Origin: Phyllobacterium lublinensis
GTDB lineage: Bacteria > Pseudomonadota > Alphaproteobacteria > Rhizobiales > Rhizobiaceae
Length of the DNA stretch: 64,000 bases
Assembly (NCBI RefSeq): GCF_020164435.1
Contig: NZ_JAIUDQ010000003.1
Location: 62,001-126,000 of the forward strand
Direction: 5' to 3'
Position numbers and translations under genes: made by a program. Positions 1 to 9,150 of the stretch are shown piece after piece. Within the stretch, counting starts at the first letter, position 1; each line of letters begins with the position of its first letter. A model generated the notes under the pieces. The model was not told where the DNA came from, did not search any database, and saw only the letters and a list, made by a program, of their open reading frames with translations.

Positions 1-36
1 TCTCGACAGATTGTTCACTTTAGAATGACGTTTCAA

Positions 37-1428
37 TTACTCTGGCGCAATCATCCGTTCCGGGCGAACGAGACGGTCGTAATCTTCCGCTGAGACGTGA
101 CCGCTGGCGAGGGCCTCCTCGCGCAAGGTCGTGCCGTTCTTGTGAGCGGTCTTGGCGATCTTGGCCGCATTGTCATAGCCGATCGCCGGCGCCAATGCCG
201 TTACGAGCATCAGTGAGCGTTCGAGCAGATCCTTGATGCGGACTTCATCGGCTTCGATGCCATCGACGCAATTGTCGGCAAAGGAGATCATGGCATCCGC
301 GAGGATGCGGATCGACTGAAGGACATTGAGAGCAACAACCGGCTTGAATACGTTGAGCTCGAAATGGCCCTGGCTTGCGGCGATCGTCACCGTGGCATTG
401 TTGCCGAAGACTTGCGCGGCCACCATGGTCAGGGCTTCGGCCTGGGTCGGATTGACTTTGCCTGGCATGATCGACGACCCCGGCTCGTTTTCCGGCAGCT
501 TCAATTCGCCGAGGCCGGACCGGGGGCCAGAGCCGAGAAAGCGGATGTCATTGGCAATCTTGAACAGATCGGCGGCAAGCGCATTGAGACTGCCGTGGAA
601 GTTCGTGAGTGCGCCATGGCTCGCCAGCGCCTCGAACTTGTTGGGGGCAGTCTTGAAGGGAAGGCCGGTAATGTCCGATACCGCTTCAGCAAAGCCCGTT
701 TCAAAGCCGATAGGCGCATTGAGACCTGTCCCGACAGCCGTGCCACCCTGTGCCAGCAGGAAGATATCACCCAGGCTCTGTTCGATGCGCGTATGGGCGT
801 ATTCCAGTGCGGCCCGGTAGCCGGAGAATTCCTGGCCCAGTGTGACGGGAGTGGCATCTTGAGTGTGCGTGCGGCCAATCTTTATGATGTCGGCAAAGGC
901 CTTTTCCTTCTTGGCCAGGGCAGCAGTGAGATGTTCGAGCGCGGGAAAGAGACGCTCTTTGGCTTCGATGGCCGTCGCGATATGAATCGCAGTCGGGAAG
1001 GTGTCATTCGACGACTGGCTCATATTGACGTGGTCATTGGGATGGACAGGCTTCTTGGAACCCTTGGTGCCGCCCAGCATCTCGATGGCGCGGTTGGAGA
1101 TCACTTCGTTGGCATTCATGTTCGACTGGGTTCCCGACCCGGTCTGCCAGACGACGAGCGGGAAGTGGTCGTCGAGTTTGCCCGCAATGACTTCCTCGGC
1201 AGCGACTGTGATGGCGCGGCCGATCACTTCGTCCAGCTTGCCCAGCGCCATATTGGTTTCAGCGGCTGCCCGCTTGGCGATGCCGAGAGCACGCACGAGC
1301 GGGATCGGCATCCGTTCGCCGCCGATCTTGAAATTGTGCAGGGAGCGCTCTGTCTGCGCTCCCCAATATCTGTCGGCTGCCACTTCGATTGGACCAAACG
1401 TATCTGTCTCGGTACGGGTAGAGCTCAT
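37..1428 (-). CDS. fumC: Class II fumarate hydratase FumC
   Basis: Cytosolic, iron-independent fumarase that interconverts fumarate and (S)-malate in the TCA cycle. The 463-residue product has the family's normal length. It carries the fumarase/aspartase superfamily signature [11 protein letters not shown] near residue 320, the [14 protein letters not shown] region ([15 protein letters not shown]) near residue 100 and the [14 protein letters not shown] active-site stretch near residue 130. The ATG start has an AGGAAAG ribosome-binding site about ten bases upstream. It is transcribed away from the SRPBCC gene, with 285 bases between them in which I see no other gene. The assignment as fumarase rather than aspartase rests on overall similarity recalled from FumC proteins. 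Confidence 0.97.
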   Translation of the reverse strand: MSSTRTETDTFGPIEVAADRYWGAQTERSLHNFKIGGERMPIPLVRALGIAKRAAAETNMALGKLDEVIGRAITVAAEEVIAGKLDDHFPLVVWQTGSGTQSNMNANEVISNRAIEMLGGTKGSKKPVHPNDHVNMSQSSNDTFPTAIHIATAIEAKERLFPALEHLTAALAKKEKAFADIIKIGRTHTQDATPVTLGQEFSGYRAALEYAHTRIEQSLGDIFLLAQGGTAVGTGLNAPIGFETGFAEAVSDITGLPFKTAPNKFEALASHGALTNFHGSLNALAADLFKIANDIRFLGSGPRSGLGELKLPENEPGSSIMPGKVNPTQAEALTMVAAQVFGNNATVTIAASQGHFELNVFKPVVALNVLQSIRILADAMISFADNCVDGIEADEVRIKDLLERSLMLVTALAPAIGYDNAAKIAKTAHKNGTTLREEALASGHVSAEDYDRLVRPERMIAPE

Positions 1429-1713
1429 CGTGTACTTTCCTGTTGGGAGTTGGCATGAGCACTACTGAAAAGCTCTGCCCGAGGCAAGGTTCGGGAGCCG
1501 AATGATCGGGACGAATTGACCTGCCTTCGGTATAAAATCGATTGTAGGCGCCGCCGCCAGCCGATGCCTCGTGCCGTTGAGCCTGTGGAAGCGCTGTCCG
1601 GTTTAGTGCCGATTCGATCGTAGCGAGAATTTCATTCCGGATGGGACTTTTTGATCAAGACAGACAGCCTTCAGGCGCATAAAATTGGTTGCGGTAGTGT
1701 GGGAGGAGAAGTC

Positions 1714-2124
1714 ATGGCCACGCATGAAGCGCGAACCCTTGAGATTTCCATCAGGCGCAATTGGCATGATGTCTACGATTACGCGAGCGTTCCGGAAAAT
1801 TTGCCGACTTGGGCATCCGGTCTGACATCCGGCCTGCAGAAATCCGGAAATGAATGGCTGGCAGATGGTCCGGCTGGCAAGCTCAGGCTGCGCTTTGCCC
1901 CGATCAACGAATTTGGTGTGCTCGACCATTGGGTCACCACTGAAACCGGTGAGGACGTCTATATTCCGCTGCGGGTGGTCGCGAACGGCGAGAACTGCGA
2001 AGTGCTGTTCACTCTGTTCCGGTTGCCGGGCATGGATGATGAGAAATTCGCCGCTGACGCCGCCTGGGTGAACCGCGACCTGCAAAAGCTCAAGGATCTG
2101 CTTGAAGCGCAATTAATCGTGTGA
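1714..2124 (+). CDS. SRPBCC-family (START-like) small protein
   Basis: Predicted 136-residue cytosolic protein that reads like an SRPBCC/polyketide-cyclase-type ligand-binding fold: a short beta strand (RTLEISIRRNW), then a helix with DVYDYASVPENLPTWASG, then alternating strands and a C-terminal amphipathic helix (WVNRDLQKLKDLLEAQL). No catalytic residues can be named. An in-frame start exists at 1651, but ATG at 1714 is chosen because GGAGGAG lies just upstream at the right distance. The stop overlaps the region of the next gene's start, so it is probably cotranscribed with the VOC protein. The substrate is unknown. Confidence 0.8.
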   Translation: MATHEARTLEISIRRNWHDVYDYASVPENLPTWASGLTSGLQKSGNEWLADGPAGKLRLRFAPINEFGVLDHWVTTETGEDVYIPLRVVANGENCEVLFTLFRLPGMDDEKFAADAAWVNRDLQKLKDLLEAQLIV

Positions 2125-2132
2125 GGATCGAC

Positions 2133-2486
2133 ATGGCCAGTTCAGGCAAGGACAAACGCATTGATTACATTGAACTGAACGTCAGTGATATTGCTCGCGC
2201 CCGTCAGTTCTACGGTGAGGCATTCGGCTGGACTTTCACGGACTACGGCCCGACTTATTGTGAATTCTCAGACGGGGCGCTCAAAGGCGGCTTCACCACC
2301 GAAGGCAAGGTGCGGTCAGGCGGACCGCTAGTTATCCTCTTCGCTGATGATCTGGCAGACACATTGAAGCGGGTCGAGAAAGCAGGCGGCAAGATCGTCA
2401 AGCCGGTCTTTACCTTTCCTGGCGGCCGGCGGTTTCACTTCTCTGACCCGGATGGCTACGAGCTTGGGGTCTGGTCGGACAAATAA
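2133..2486 (+). CDS. VOC-family protein (glyoxalase/bleomycin-resistance fold)
   Basis: Small 117-residue protein with the vicinal-oxygen-chelate pattern: IDYIELNVSDIARARQFYGEAFGW at the N-terminus and RFHFSDPDGYELGVWSD at the C-terminus. These are the two beta-alpha-beta-beta-beta modules. Family members are metal-dependent lyases, dioxygenases or drug-binding proteins; the substrate cannot be read from the sequence. Its start lies nine bases after the SRPBCC stop. GTG at 2121 is also in frame, but ATG at 2133 with the GAGG at 2123-2126 looks better. It probably forms a two-gene unit with the upstream gene and ends at a hairpin shared with the convergent FMN reductase. Confidence 0.85.
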   Translation: MASSGKDKRIDYIELNVSDIARARQFYGEAFGWTFTDYGPTYCEFSDGALKGGFTTEGKVRSGGPLVILFADDLADTLKRVEKAGGKIVKPVFTFPGGRRFHFSDPDGYELGVWSDK

Positions 2487-2525
2487 AGTTCAATGCACAG
2501 TCCGCCGACCACGGTGAAGCCATGG

Positions 2526-2555
2526 CGGAGCGGCAGCCAAGCGGCCGCCGCTCCG
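2526..2555. terminator. GC-rich hairpin between convergent genes
   Basis: Perfect nine-base arms CGGAGCGGC (2526-2534) and GCCGCTCCG (2547-2555) around a twelve-base loop lie between the stop of the VOC gene and the stop of the oppositely oriented reductase. There is no clear T-tract on either side, so it may stabilise mRNA 3' ends rather than terminate by itself. Confidence 0.5.
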
Positions 2556-2560
2556 AACGA

Positions 2561-3121
2561 TCAGGCAGCGCGGGCGGTCTTCAAGGCATTCATCCACCAG
2601 ACGAGCTGATCCAGTTGATTGGTTGCCGCCTCGTTGAGGTGGGCGTAATCGCCAAGTTTCTTCTCGCCTTTGATCGCAGACAGGTATTCCGCGTAGGAGA
2701 TGTGAACGCCGGTCTTGACTGAGGCGGATCCCATTTCCACGAATACCAGGCGAAGCTGCTCGATCGCGCGAGCGCCGCCCACACCGCCATAACCGACAAA
2801 TCCAACGGGCCGCTGGACGAATTCACCCAGATCAATCGCATTCTTCAGGACCGCGGTCGGGCCGTGATTGTACTCTGCGACAGTGATGACGAACCCGTCG
2901 AATTCACGCAGCTTCTTCTTCCACCGCTCTGCAGTCTCATTCTGTGCAGTCGTTGTCCGCTCTTCACCGAAGAAGTTCATCGGGTAATCGAGCAGATCGA
3001 TGATTTCGACCTCCACATCCTCTCTCTTGCCAGCAAGCTCCGCGATCCATTTGGCAGGAAACTCGGCAAAGCGTCCGATACGTGTGCTGCCGACAATGAT
3101 GCCGATTTTTGCTTTTGCCAT
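2561..3121 (-). CDS. NADPH-dependent FMN reductase / flavodoxin-fold oxidoreductase
   Basis: A 186-residue flavodoxin-like protein of the NADPH-dependent FMN reductase family (quinone/azo/chromate reductase type). The N-terminal IGIIVGSTRIGRFAEFPAKW is the phosphate-binding loop for FMN (GSTRxGR). The later DGFVITVAEYNHGPTAVLKNAIDL and PVGFVGYGGVGGARAIEQLR contact the isoalloxazine ring in relatives. The open frame extends upstream to 3262, but the ATG at 3121 fits the family N-terminus (MAKAKIGIIVGSTR). It is divergent from the HxlR regulator, with a small dyad in the 90-base gap. HxlR proteins commonly control adjacent redox enzymes of this type, so it is probably the regulator's target. 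Confidence 0.9.
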   Translation of the reverse strand: MAKAKIGIIVGSTRIGRFAEFPAKWIAELAGKREDVEVEIIDLLDYPMNFFGEERTTTAQNETAERWKKKLREFDGFVITVAEYNHGPTAVLKNAIDLGEFVQRPVGFVGYGGVGGARAIEQLRLVFVEMGSASVKTGVHISYAEYLSAIKGEKKLGDYAHLNEAATNQLDQLVWWMNALKTARAA

Positions 3122-3148
3122 GTTCAGAAATCCTTTGTCTTGGGGGTA

Positions 3149-3163
3149 GTAACTATTTGTTAC
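3149..3163. promoter_or_regulatory. Candidate HxlR operator
   Basis: Perfect inverted repeat GTAAC-TATTT-GTTAC lies in the gap between the FMN reductase and the hxlR-type gene. Its size and position match operators described for HxlR/YodB-type regulators, which bind short AT-rich dyads between divergent genes. Binding is inferred. Confidence 0.55.
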
Positions 3164-3211
3164 CGGCGCTATGTAAGTGACGGTTTGAAATCGCCGCAAG
3201 GAGGCACTTTT

Positions 3212-3619
3212 TTGAAACCAGATCACTTTGAGGTAACCCCTGCATGCACGGCGGTGCATCACCTCTTGGCGCGCATCGGTGACAAGTGGACCGTCATGGT
3301 GGTGAAATACCTTGGCAATGGTTCAATGCGGTTCAACGAATTGAAGCGGACCATCGACGGCATATCGCAGAAGATGTTGACAAGCACATTGCGCGGGCTG
3401 GAGCGCGACGGCTTCGTTACGCGGACAGTCTTTCCCACAATTCCGCCGCGTGTGGATTATGAGCTGACTGACCTTGGCCGTGATCTTCTGGTGCCGGTCA
3501 AGGCATTGGGCGATTGGGCGGTCACGAATGAGCAGCGTGTCAGGGAGGCGCGAGCGCGCTTTGATGCGGCCCGTGCCGGGAAGGAACATTATTCATCCTT
3601 CGAAGACGCTGCCGAATAA
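3212..3619 (+). CDS. HxlR-family winged-helix transcriptional regulator
   Basis: DNA-binding repressor or activator of 135 residues. The typical HxlR sequence starts at the conserved Cys (TPACTAVHHLLARIGDKWTVMVVKYLGNGSMRFNELKRTIDGISQKMLTSTLRGLERDGFVTR). This is a winged helix whose N-terminal Cys is the redox or electrophile sensor in YodB/HypR-like members. The likely start is TTG at 3212, because AAGGAGG at 3198-3204 stands seven bases before it and no ATG or GTG gives the family N-terminus. It is divergent from the FMN reductase, probably its target. Whether it senses quinones, aldehydes or disulfide stress is not visible. Confidence 0.9.
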   Translation: MKPDHFEVTPACTAVHHLLARIGDKWTVMVVKYLGNGSMRFNELKRTIDGISQKMLTSTLRGLERDGFVTRTVFPTIPPRVDYELTDLGRDLLVPVKALGDWAVTNEQRVREARARFDAARAGKEHYSSFEDAAE

Positions 3620-3643
3620 CGGCTTTGTCGTGTATGAGCAAAC

Positions 3644-3681
3644 TTGACATACATCGATAGATCGGGTTTCCCAGATGTATG
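3644..3681 (+). promoter_or_regulatory. Candidate ars promoter and ArsR-type operator
   Basis: A TTGACA -35-like box (3644-3649) overlaps the left arm of an exact eight-base inverted repeat, CATACATC (3648-3655) and GATGTATG (3674-3681), about 100 bases before arsC. The stretch TTGACATACATCGATAG resembles ArsR operators of rhizobia as I recall them. No arsR gene is in the window, so control would come from elsewhere. Inference from pattern only. Confidence 0.45.
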
Positions 3682-3778
3682 GATATTAGCAACGCACCTG
3701 AAGCGCTGGTCGCAGCAAGGGCTGGTACGAAAGAGGGCCGGCCGCAAACGACAAACCGAACCTTGAGAGTGTATCCCG

Positions 3779-4195
3779 ATGACTGTTACGATTTATCACA
3801 ATCCTGCCTGTGGCACGTCGCGCAATGTGCTGGAAATGATCCGCCAGAGTGGAGCAGAACCGGAGGTTATCAATTATCTGAAGACGCCGCCGGCCCGGGA
3901 AAAACTGGTTGAACTGATCGCCGCGATGGGCGGAAGTGTCCGGGATATTCTGCGTGAGCGGGGAACGCCCTATGCCGAGCTCAATCTTGGTGATAGCAAA
4001 TGGAGCGACGATCAGCTGATCGATTTCATCGTTGCTCATCCGATCCTGATGAACCGGCCGATCGTGGTGACACCCAAGGGCACGAGACTCTGCCGCCCCT
4101 CTGAACTGGTCCTGGAATTGCTTGACCATCCCGTGGAACAATTCACCAAGGAGGATGGCGAGGTGGTAACTTCTAGGGGAACTGGCCGTGCTTGA
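3779..4195 (+). CDS. arsC: Glutaredoxin-dependent arsenate reductase ArsC
   Basis: Cytosolic reductase converting arsenate to arsenite with glutaredoxin/glutathione. The 138-residue protein has the catalytic cysteine at residue 11 in [18 protein letters not shown]. It also has the [17 protein letters not shown] segment that supplies the arginines binding the oxyanion in the E. coli plasmid enzyme. Length is normal for the family. It overlaps arsH by eight bases, so the two are translated from one message. No arsenite exporter (ArsB/Acr3) or arsR lies in the window, so this is either a partial arsenic operon or works with exporters elsewhere. Confidence 0.95.
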   Translation: MTVTIYHNPACGTSRNVLEMIRQSGAEPEVINYLKTPPAREKLVELIAAMGGSVRDILRERGTPYAELNLGDSKWSDDQLIDFIVAHPILMNRPIVVTPKGTRLCRPSELVLELLDHPVEQFTKEDGEVVTSRGTGRA

Positions 4196-4894
4196 CCTTC
4201 CGGGTGTGGACAGTGGAAGTTTCGAAGCAATCGATCAGGCAAAATTGTCCGTAAGGTTTTCAGCCCACGCGCCGCGCATTCTCCTCCTCTACGGTTCCCT
4301 GCGGGAACGCTCCTATAGCCGGTTTCTTGCGCAGGAGGCAGAGCGCTATTGATAGCCTTCGGAGCAGAAACCCGCATATTCGATCCCTCCGGTCTCCCGC
4401 TTCCCGACGAAACACCAAGCAGTCACCCCAAAGTCCAGGAGCTCCGGGAACTCTCTCTCTGGTCGGAAGGGCAGGTCTGGGTCAGCCCGGAGCGGCACGG
4501 AGCGATGTCCGGCGTAATGAAATCACAGATTGACTGGATACCCCTTGCCGTGGGGTCGATCCGCCCGACGCAGGGGCGCACGCTTGCCGTCATGCAGGTT
4601 TCCGGAGGATCACAATCGTTCAACGCCGTAAATCAGATGCGTGTACTGGGGCGCTGGATGCGTATGATTACCATTCCAAACCAATCATCCGTGGCCAAGG
4701 CCTATCACGAGTTTGACGAGGCCGGGCGGATGAAGCAGTCGCCATATTACGATCGCGTTGTCGACGTGATGGAGGAACTCATCAAGTTCACTCTTTTGAC
4801 GCGTGATGCCTCATCTTATCTCACCAGCCGATACAGCGAGCGCAAGGAGGATGCGGCGAAACTGGAAGGGCGCGCAAAGCTAAGCTCCATCTGA
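4188..4894 (+). pseudogene. arsH: arsH organoarsenical oxidase, split by a frameshift
   Basis: ArsH is an NADPH-FMN flavoprotein that oxidises trivalent organoarsenicals. Here the gene is in two frames. The first, GTG at 4188 to a TGA at 4350-4352, reads [19 protein letters not shown] and continues to [23 protein letters not shown], which includes the FMN-phosphate loop GSLRERS. The second resumes at about 4349 with [20 protein letters not shown] and runs to 4894 through the conserved [22 protein letters not shown] region. Adding one base near 4346-4348 would restore ERLLIAFG, the usual family sequence. It is either a recent mutation or a sequencing error. If real, the 181-residue downstream product lacks the flavin loop and is probably inactive. 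Confidence 0.85.
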
Positions 4895-4900
4895 ACGAAA

Positions 4901-4926
4901 AAAAGGCGGGTCGAAACCCGCCTTTT
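4901..4926. terminator. Bidirectional Rho-independent terminator
   Basis: Arms AAAAGGCGGGT (4901-4911) and ACCCGCCTTTT (4916-4926) with a CGAA loop give an eleven-pair stem with a T-run on both strands. It stands between the convergent arsH and groL genes and can terminate both. Confidence 0.85.
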
Positions 4927-4951
4927 CCATATGTCGTTGGGACAGGACTTC

Positions 4952-6661
<1,710 letters not shown>

Positions 6662-6958
6662 TTAGCCGAGAATGCCCAGAATGTCGGATTCCTTCATGAT
6701 CAGCAGGTCTTCGCCGCCGATCTTGACTTCCGTACCGGACCACTTGCCGAACAGGATCAGATCGCCTGCCTTGACATCGAGTGGTACGAGCTTGCCGGCT
6801 TCGTCACGAGCGCCGGTGCCTACAGCGATGACTTCGCCTTCCTGCGGCTTTTCCTTGGCGGTGTCCGGAATGATGATGCCGCCTGCAGTCTTTGCTTCAG
6901 ATTCGACGCGGCGTACGACGACGCGGTCATGAAGCGGGCGGAACTTGGTTTTGGCCAT
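6662..6958 (-). CDS. groS: Co-chaperonin GroES (10 kDa)
   Basis: Heptameric lid of the GroEL chamber. The 98 residues begin [39 protein letters not shown], which includes the mobile loop that binds GroEL (roughly [21 protein letters not shown]). They end with the usual [27 protein letters not shown]. The frame extends nine codons upstream, but ATG at 6958 with AAGGG before it gives the standard N-terminus. It is the first gene of the groES-groEL operon, behind a strong promoter and a CIRCE element. Confidence 0.98.
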   Translation of the reverse strand: MAKTKFRPLHDRVVVRRVESEAKTAGGIIIPDTAKEKPQEGEVIAVGTGARDEAGKLVPLDVKAGDLILFGKWSGTEVKIGGEDLLIMKESDILGILG

Positions 6959-7017
6959 GGTTAGAACCCTTGATGTTGGTGTCAAAACGATGTCGCGAAC
7001 ACGGACAGTTCACGTTA

Positions 7018-7044
7018 TTAGCACTCGTCATGGGTGAGTGCTAA
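7018..7044 (-). promoter_or_regulatory. CIRCE operator (HrcA site)
   Basis: Exact nine-nine-nine element: TTAGCACTC (7018-7026), nine-base spacer, GAGTGCTAA (7036-7044), in the 5' leader of groS. This is the consensus binding site of the heat-shock repressor HrcA, so the operon should be repressed by HrcA at normal temperature. No hrcA gene is in the window. Confidence 0.97.
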
Positions 7045-7053
7045 CTGCCGCCG

Positions 7054-7082
7054 GAGATAGTGGGATGGCGGCCAAGAGTCAA
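7054..7082 (-). promoter_or_regulatory. groESL promoter
   Basis: On the minus strand TTGACT (7082-7077) is followed after 17 bases by TATCTC (7059-7054), just upstream of CIRCE. The longer context CTTGACT ... CTATCT also resembles alphaproteobacterial sigma-32 promoters, so both vegetative and heat-shock polymerase could use it. Confidence 0.65.
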
Positions 7083-7286
7083 GGGAAAGCGTGATTGAAA
7101 TATGCTTCCGAGTGGCATTTCGAAAAGTTCAGGCGCGAACGCGCAAAACCGTGCCATGCAAATGTGAAGCCACGATGAAACAGTCAAGGAGACGCCAAGA
7201 GAAAAATTGCACTGAAGTGATCTGGAGTTATTCGACGATAGCGAGGCGACGCAGCATTGCGTTCGCGTTTTGTGTGTTGCCAGATC

Positions 7287-8000
7287 TCAAGCGTACTCAA
7301 GTTCCAGCGGGAAGGGTGTTGATTCCCACACCTTGTCATACTTCAGGTTCTTGACTGTCGTTGCTTCGAGTTCGTGCAGGATGCGCGCTAGTTCTTGCCG
7401 GTCGTGTGCGACTAGCGCCGGATAGAATGTCGGATACTTCTGGTCCATGTACTGGCGTATCTCTCTCGGCTTCATTGATGGCGCGTCGATGATTTCGAGG
7501 GCTTGATCGAGATCGCCGGTGGCAACAGCAATCAGCAGCCGCGTGTAAACGCGTCGTTCAAAAGGGATCGTGTAGTTTCCGGGCTGCGTACCGAATGCGA
7601 CCATCGTCTCAAGGGTTGTGATGGGCCGCAATGTATCGAGGGCGATCTCGATCACCCGCAACATCCGCTCGATGCCGGGCGAATGATCGATCTCCCAACG
7701 GATAAATTCCAGCCGGTCTGCCTTTTCCTGCCGCGCGAGATCATCGTCTACGCCCTCAAAGGAAAAATAACATAATTCCAAACCCCAACCCAGGCGCATT
7801 CTGGTGGAGCCATTGAATAACAACGACACGCTGGTCATCGGAACGAAGGGTTTTGGGCTACTGCCTCCGCGTTCAATAAAGATGCCTCTGGTAAAATGAT
7901 GCACCGGCTTGATGAGGAGGTAGCGCCCGACAAGCGCCAGATCGGCATGGCGCTGGAGCAGTGGTTGGACGACCTGGCGGACCTGGGCGATTGTCGTCAC
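7287..8000 (-). CDS. Unknown protein, candidate immunity partner of the upstream toxin
   Basis: A 237-residue protein I do not recognise. It has no signal peptide or membrane segment and looks like a soluble alpha/beta protein followed by helices (residues about 85-225, rich in charged amphipathic stretches such as DLDQALEIIDAPSMKPREIRQ). Its ATG overlaps the stop of the 349-residue nuclease-like gene by four bases, so the two are translationally coupled. In polymorphic toxin systems the gene immediately after a toxin is normally its immunity protein; that role is inferred from position only. Between this gene and CIRCE there are about 240 bases with no supported feature. Confidence 0.7.
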   Translation of the reverse strand: MTTIAQVRQVVQPLLQRHADLALVGRYLLIKPVHHFTRGIFIERGGSSPKPFVPMTSVSLLFNGSTRMRLGWGLELCYFSFEGVDDDLARQEKADRLEFIRWEIDHSPGIERMLRVIEIALDTLRPITTLETMVAFGTQPGNYTIPFERRVYTRLLIAVATGDLDQALEIIDAPSMKPREIRQYMDQKYPTFYPALVAHDRQELARILHELEATTVKNLKYDKVWESTPFPLELEYA

Positions 8001-9046
8001 TCGAACGGCCTCATTCCGACGACAAAGAATTGCGTGCCCGCACCGAAATTGAGTGCAACAGTCTTCCCGATCTCGTCAAGCCGGCTAAAAGTGATGTCGT
8101 TGTCTCCAGTCTTTGGATCGTAGACGCAGACGAGTTTGTCGGACGCCCTGTCATAGACATCAATTCTGATTGTATCACGTCCGTGTGGCACCCACGGGTC
8201 GTTTTCCTCTTCAGCCTGTGCAACGCCCGACTTCAATAGTGACATCTCCGCCTTCAAATTGGGGTCATCCACAGCCTTTACCTTCTGCGCGACCCGATAG
8301 TGAATATTGGTGCCCCGATCTCGCTTTGAAGGAAAAGCACCCGTTGCATCGGCTTCCAAAGTTGCTTGATTGAGCAGGTCCTGGACCAACAAATATCTCG
8401 GACAATATTTCCTTACCTCATCACGGGTTAGCTCGCCTATGGCTACTTTCGTCTGATCCTCTTCCCTGGAATAGCAGCGGGCCCGCATGGAAATGACGGG
8501 GACGATTTCACTGGCCGGACTGAGTTCTGAAACAAGTCGGTTGTATCTTGTGATGCTGCCGTCAACATCGGTGTCCCAATCCAGGTAGTCGATGATCTCG
8601 GCAAGGGCCGCAGCTCCTGGAATGGTGCGAGCGAGCCCTCGTGCTGCACCGCCAATCCACGAACCGGACGGCGGAGCTTTGACTGGCGGTGTCTTGGGCG
8701 ACGTAATGGGTGCCGGTTTCGCACTCGGCGTGCCCGCGCGGCTCGGCCCCGTGTCCGGGATAGGTGCATATGAGCGCCCACCCGTATTCGTCCATTGCCC
8801 ACCATCGCCGGTTCCCGCTGGCACGCGCGGCTGGTTGGGATCGAAATTGTACTTCAGGGTGAAGGCCCGCTCCATGAGCCGCAACCGGGAACGATCACAG
8901 TCAAGGCCAAGTTCGGCCTTGCGGATCTCTATCCAGGGATGGGTGTTGGCCGGTGCCGCACGCATGCGATCAAGTTGAAGCTTCTGTGCGGCGATACTTG
9001 CTTTGAGGCTGAAAACTTCGGCGAGATGTTCAGAAAAATGCTCCAT
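7997..9046 (-). CDS. Putative restriction-endonuclease-fold toxin
   Basis: A 349-residue protein with three parts. Residues 1-67 are a helical N-terminus. Residues 69-86 are DPNQPRVPAGTGDGGQWT, a motif I associate with rhizobial phage-related and toxin-like proteins, and a Pro/Ser/Thr-rich linker follows to about 128. The C-terminal domain (about 240-349) has GTNIHYRVAQ, Glu267 in AEMSLL, Asp296 in RIDVYD and Asp310-Pro-Lys312 in VYDPKTG. That E...D...DxK order fits the PD-(D/E)xK nuclease fold seen in polymorphic toxins (usual form R-DV...VYDLKTG). No signal peptide and no secretion genes are nearby. It overlaps the next gene by four bases. Nuclease activity is inferred. Confidence 0.7.
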   Translation of the reverse strand: MEHFSEHLAEVFSLKASIAAQKLQLDRMRAAPANTHPWIEIRKAELGLDCDRSRLRLMERAFTLKYNFDPNQPRVPAGTGDGGQWTNTGGRSYAPIPDTGPSRAGTPSAKPAPITSPKTPPVKAPPSGSWIGGAARGLARTIPGAAALAEIIDYLDWDTDVDGSITRYNRLVSELSPASEIVPVISMRARCYSREEDQTKVAIGELTRDEVRKYCPRYLLVQDLLNQATLEADATGAFPSKRDRGTNIHYRVAQKVKAVDDPNLKAEMSLLKSGVAQAEEENDPWVPHGRDTIRIDVYDRASDKLVCVYDPKTGDNDITFSRLDEIGKTVALNFGAGTQFFVVGMRPFE

Positions 9047-9048
9047 GA

Positions 9049-9076
9049 AATAATTCCCCTAAAAAGGGAAATTATT
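9049..9076 (-). promoter_or_regulatory. Leader hairpin covering the toxin ribosome-binding site
   Basis: Read on the minus strand, AATAATTTCCCT (9076-9065), loop TTTT (9064-9061) and AGGGGAATTATT (9060-9049) form twelve consecutive pairs including one G-U. The AGGGG Shine-Dalgarno of the toxin gene is inside the 3' arm, and the stem ends two bases before the ATG at 9046. Folding would hide the ribosome-binding site. As DNA it could equally be an operator. Confidence 0.7.
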
Positions 9077-9150
9077 CCTATTAAAGATCATGCCGGTCAA
9101 TTAGCAATTGGTCGTACAGCGGTCCTGGTCGTCAGCGCTGCGCGATTGGG

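Noticed and set aside
364..1458. Open frame of 364 codons on the plus strand
   Set aside because: Antisense of fumC, produced by GC-rich codon bias; no homology to any family I recognise.
7091..7354. 87-codon plus-strand frame upstream of groES
   Set aside because: No ribosome-binding site; it overlaps the promoter area and the end of the 237-residue gene; composition is not protein-like.
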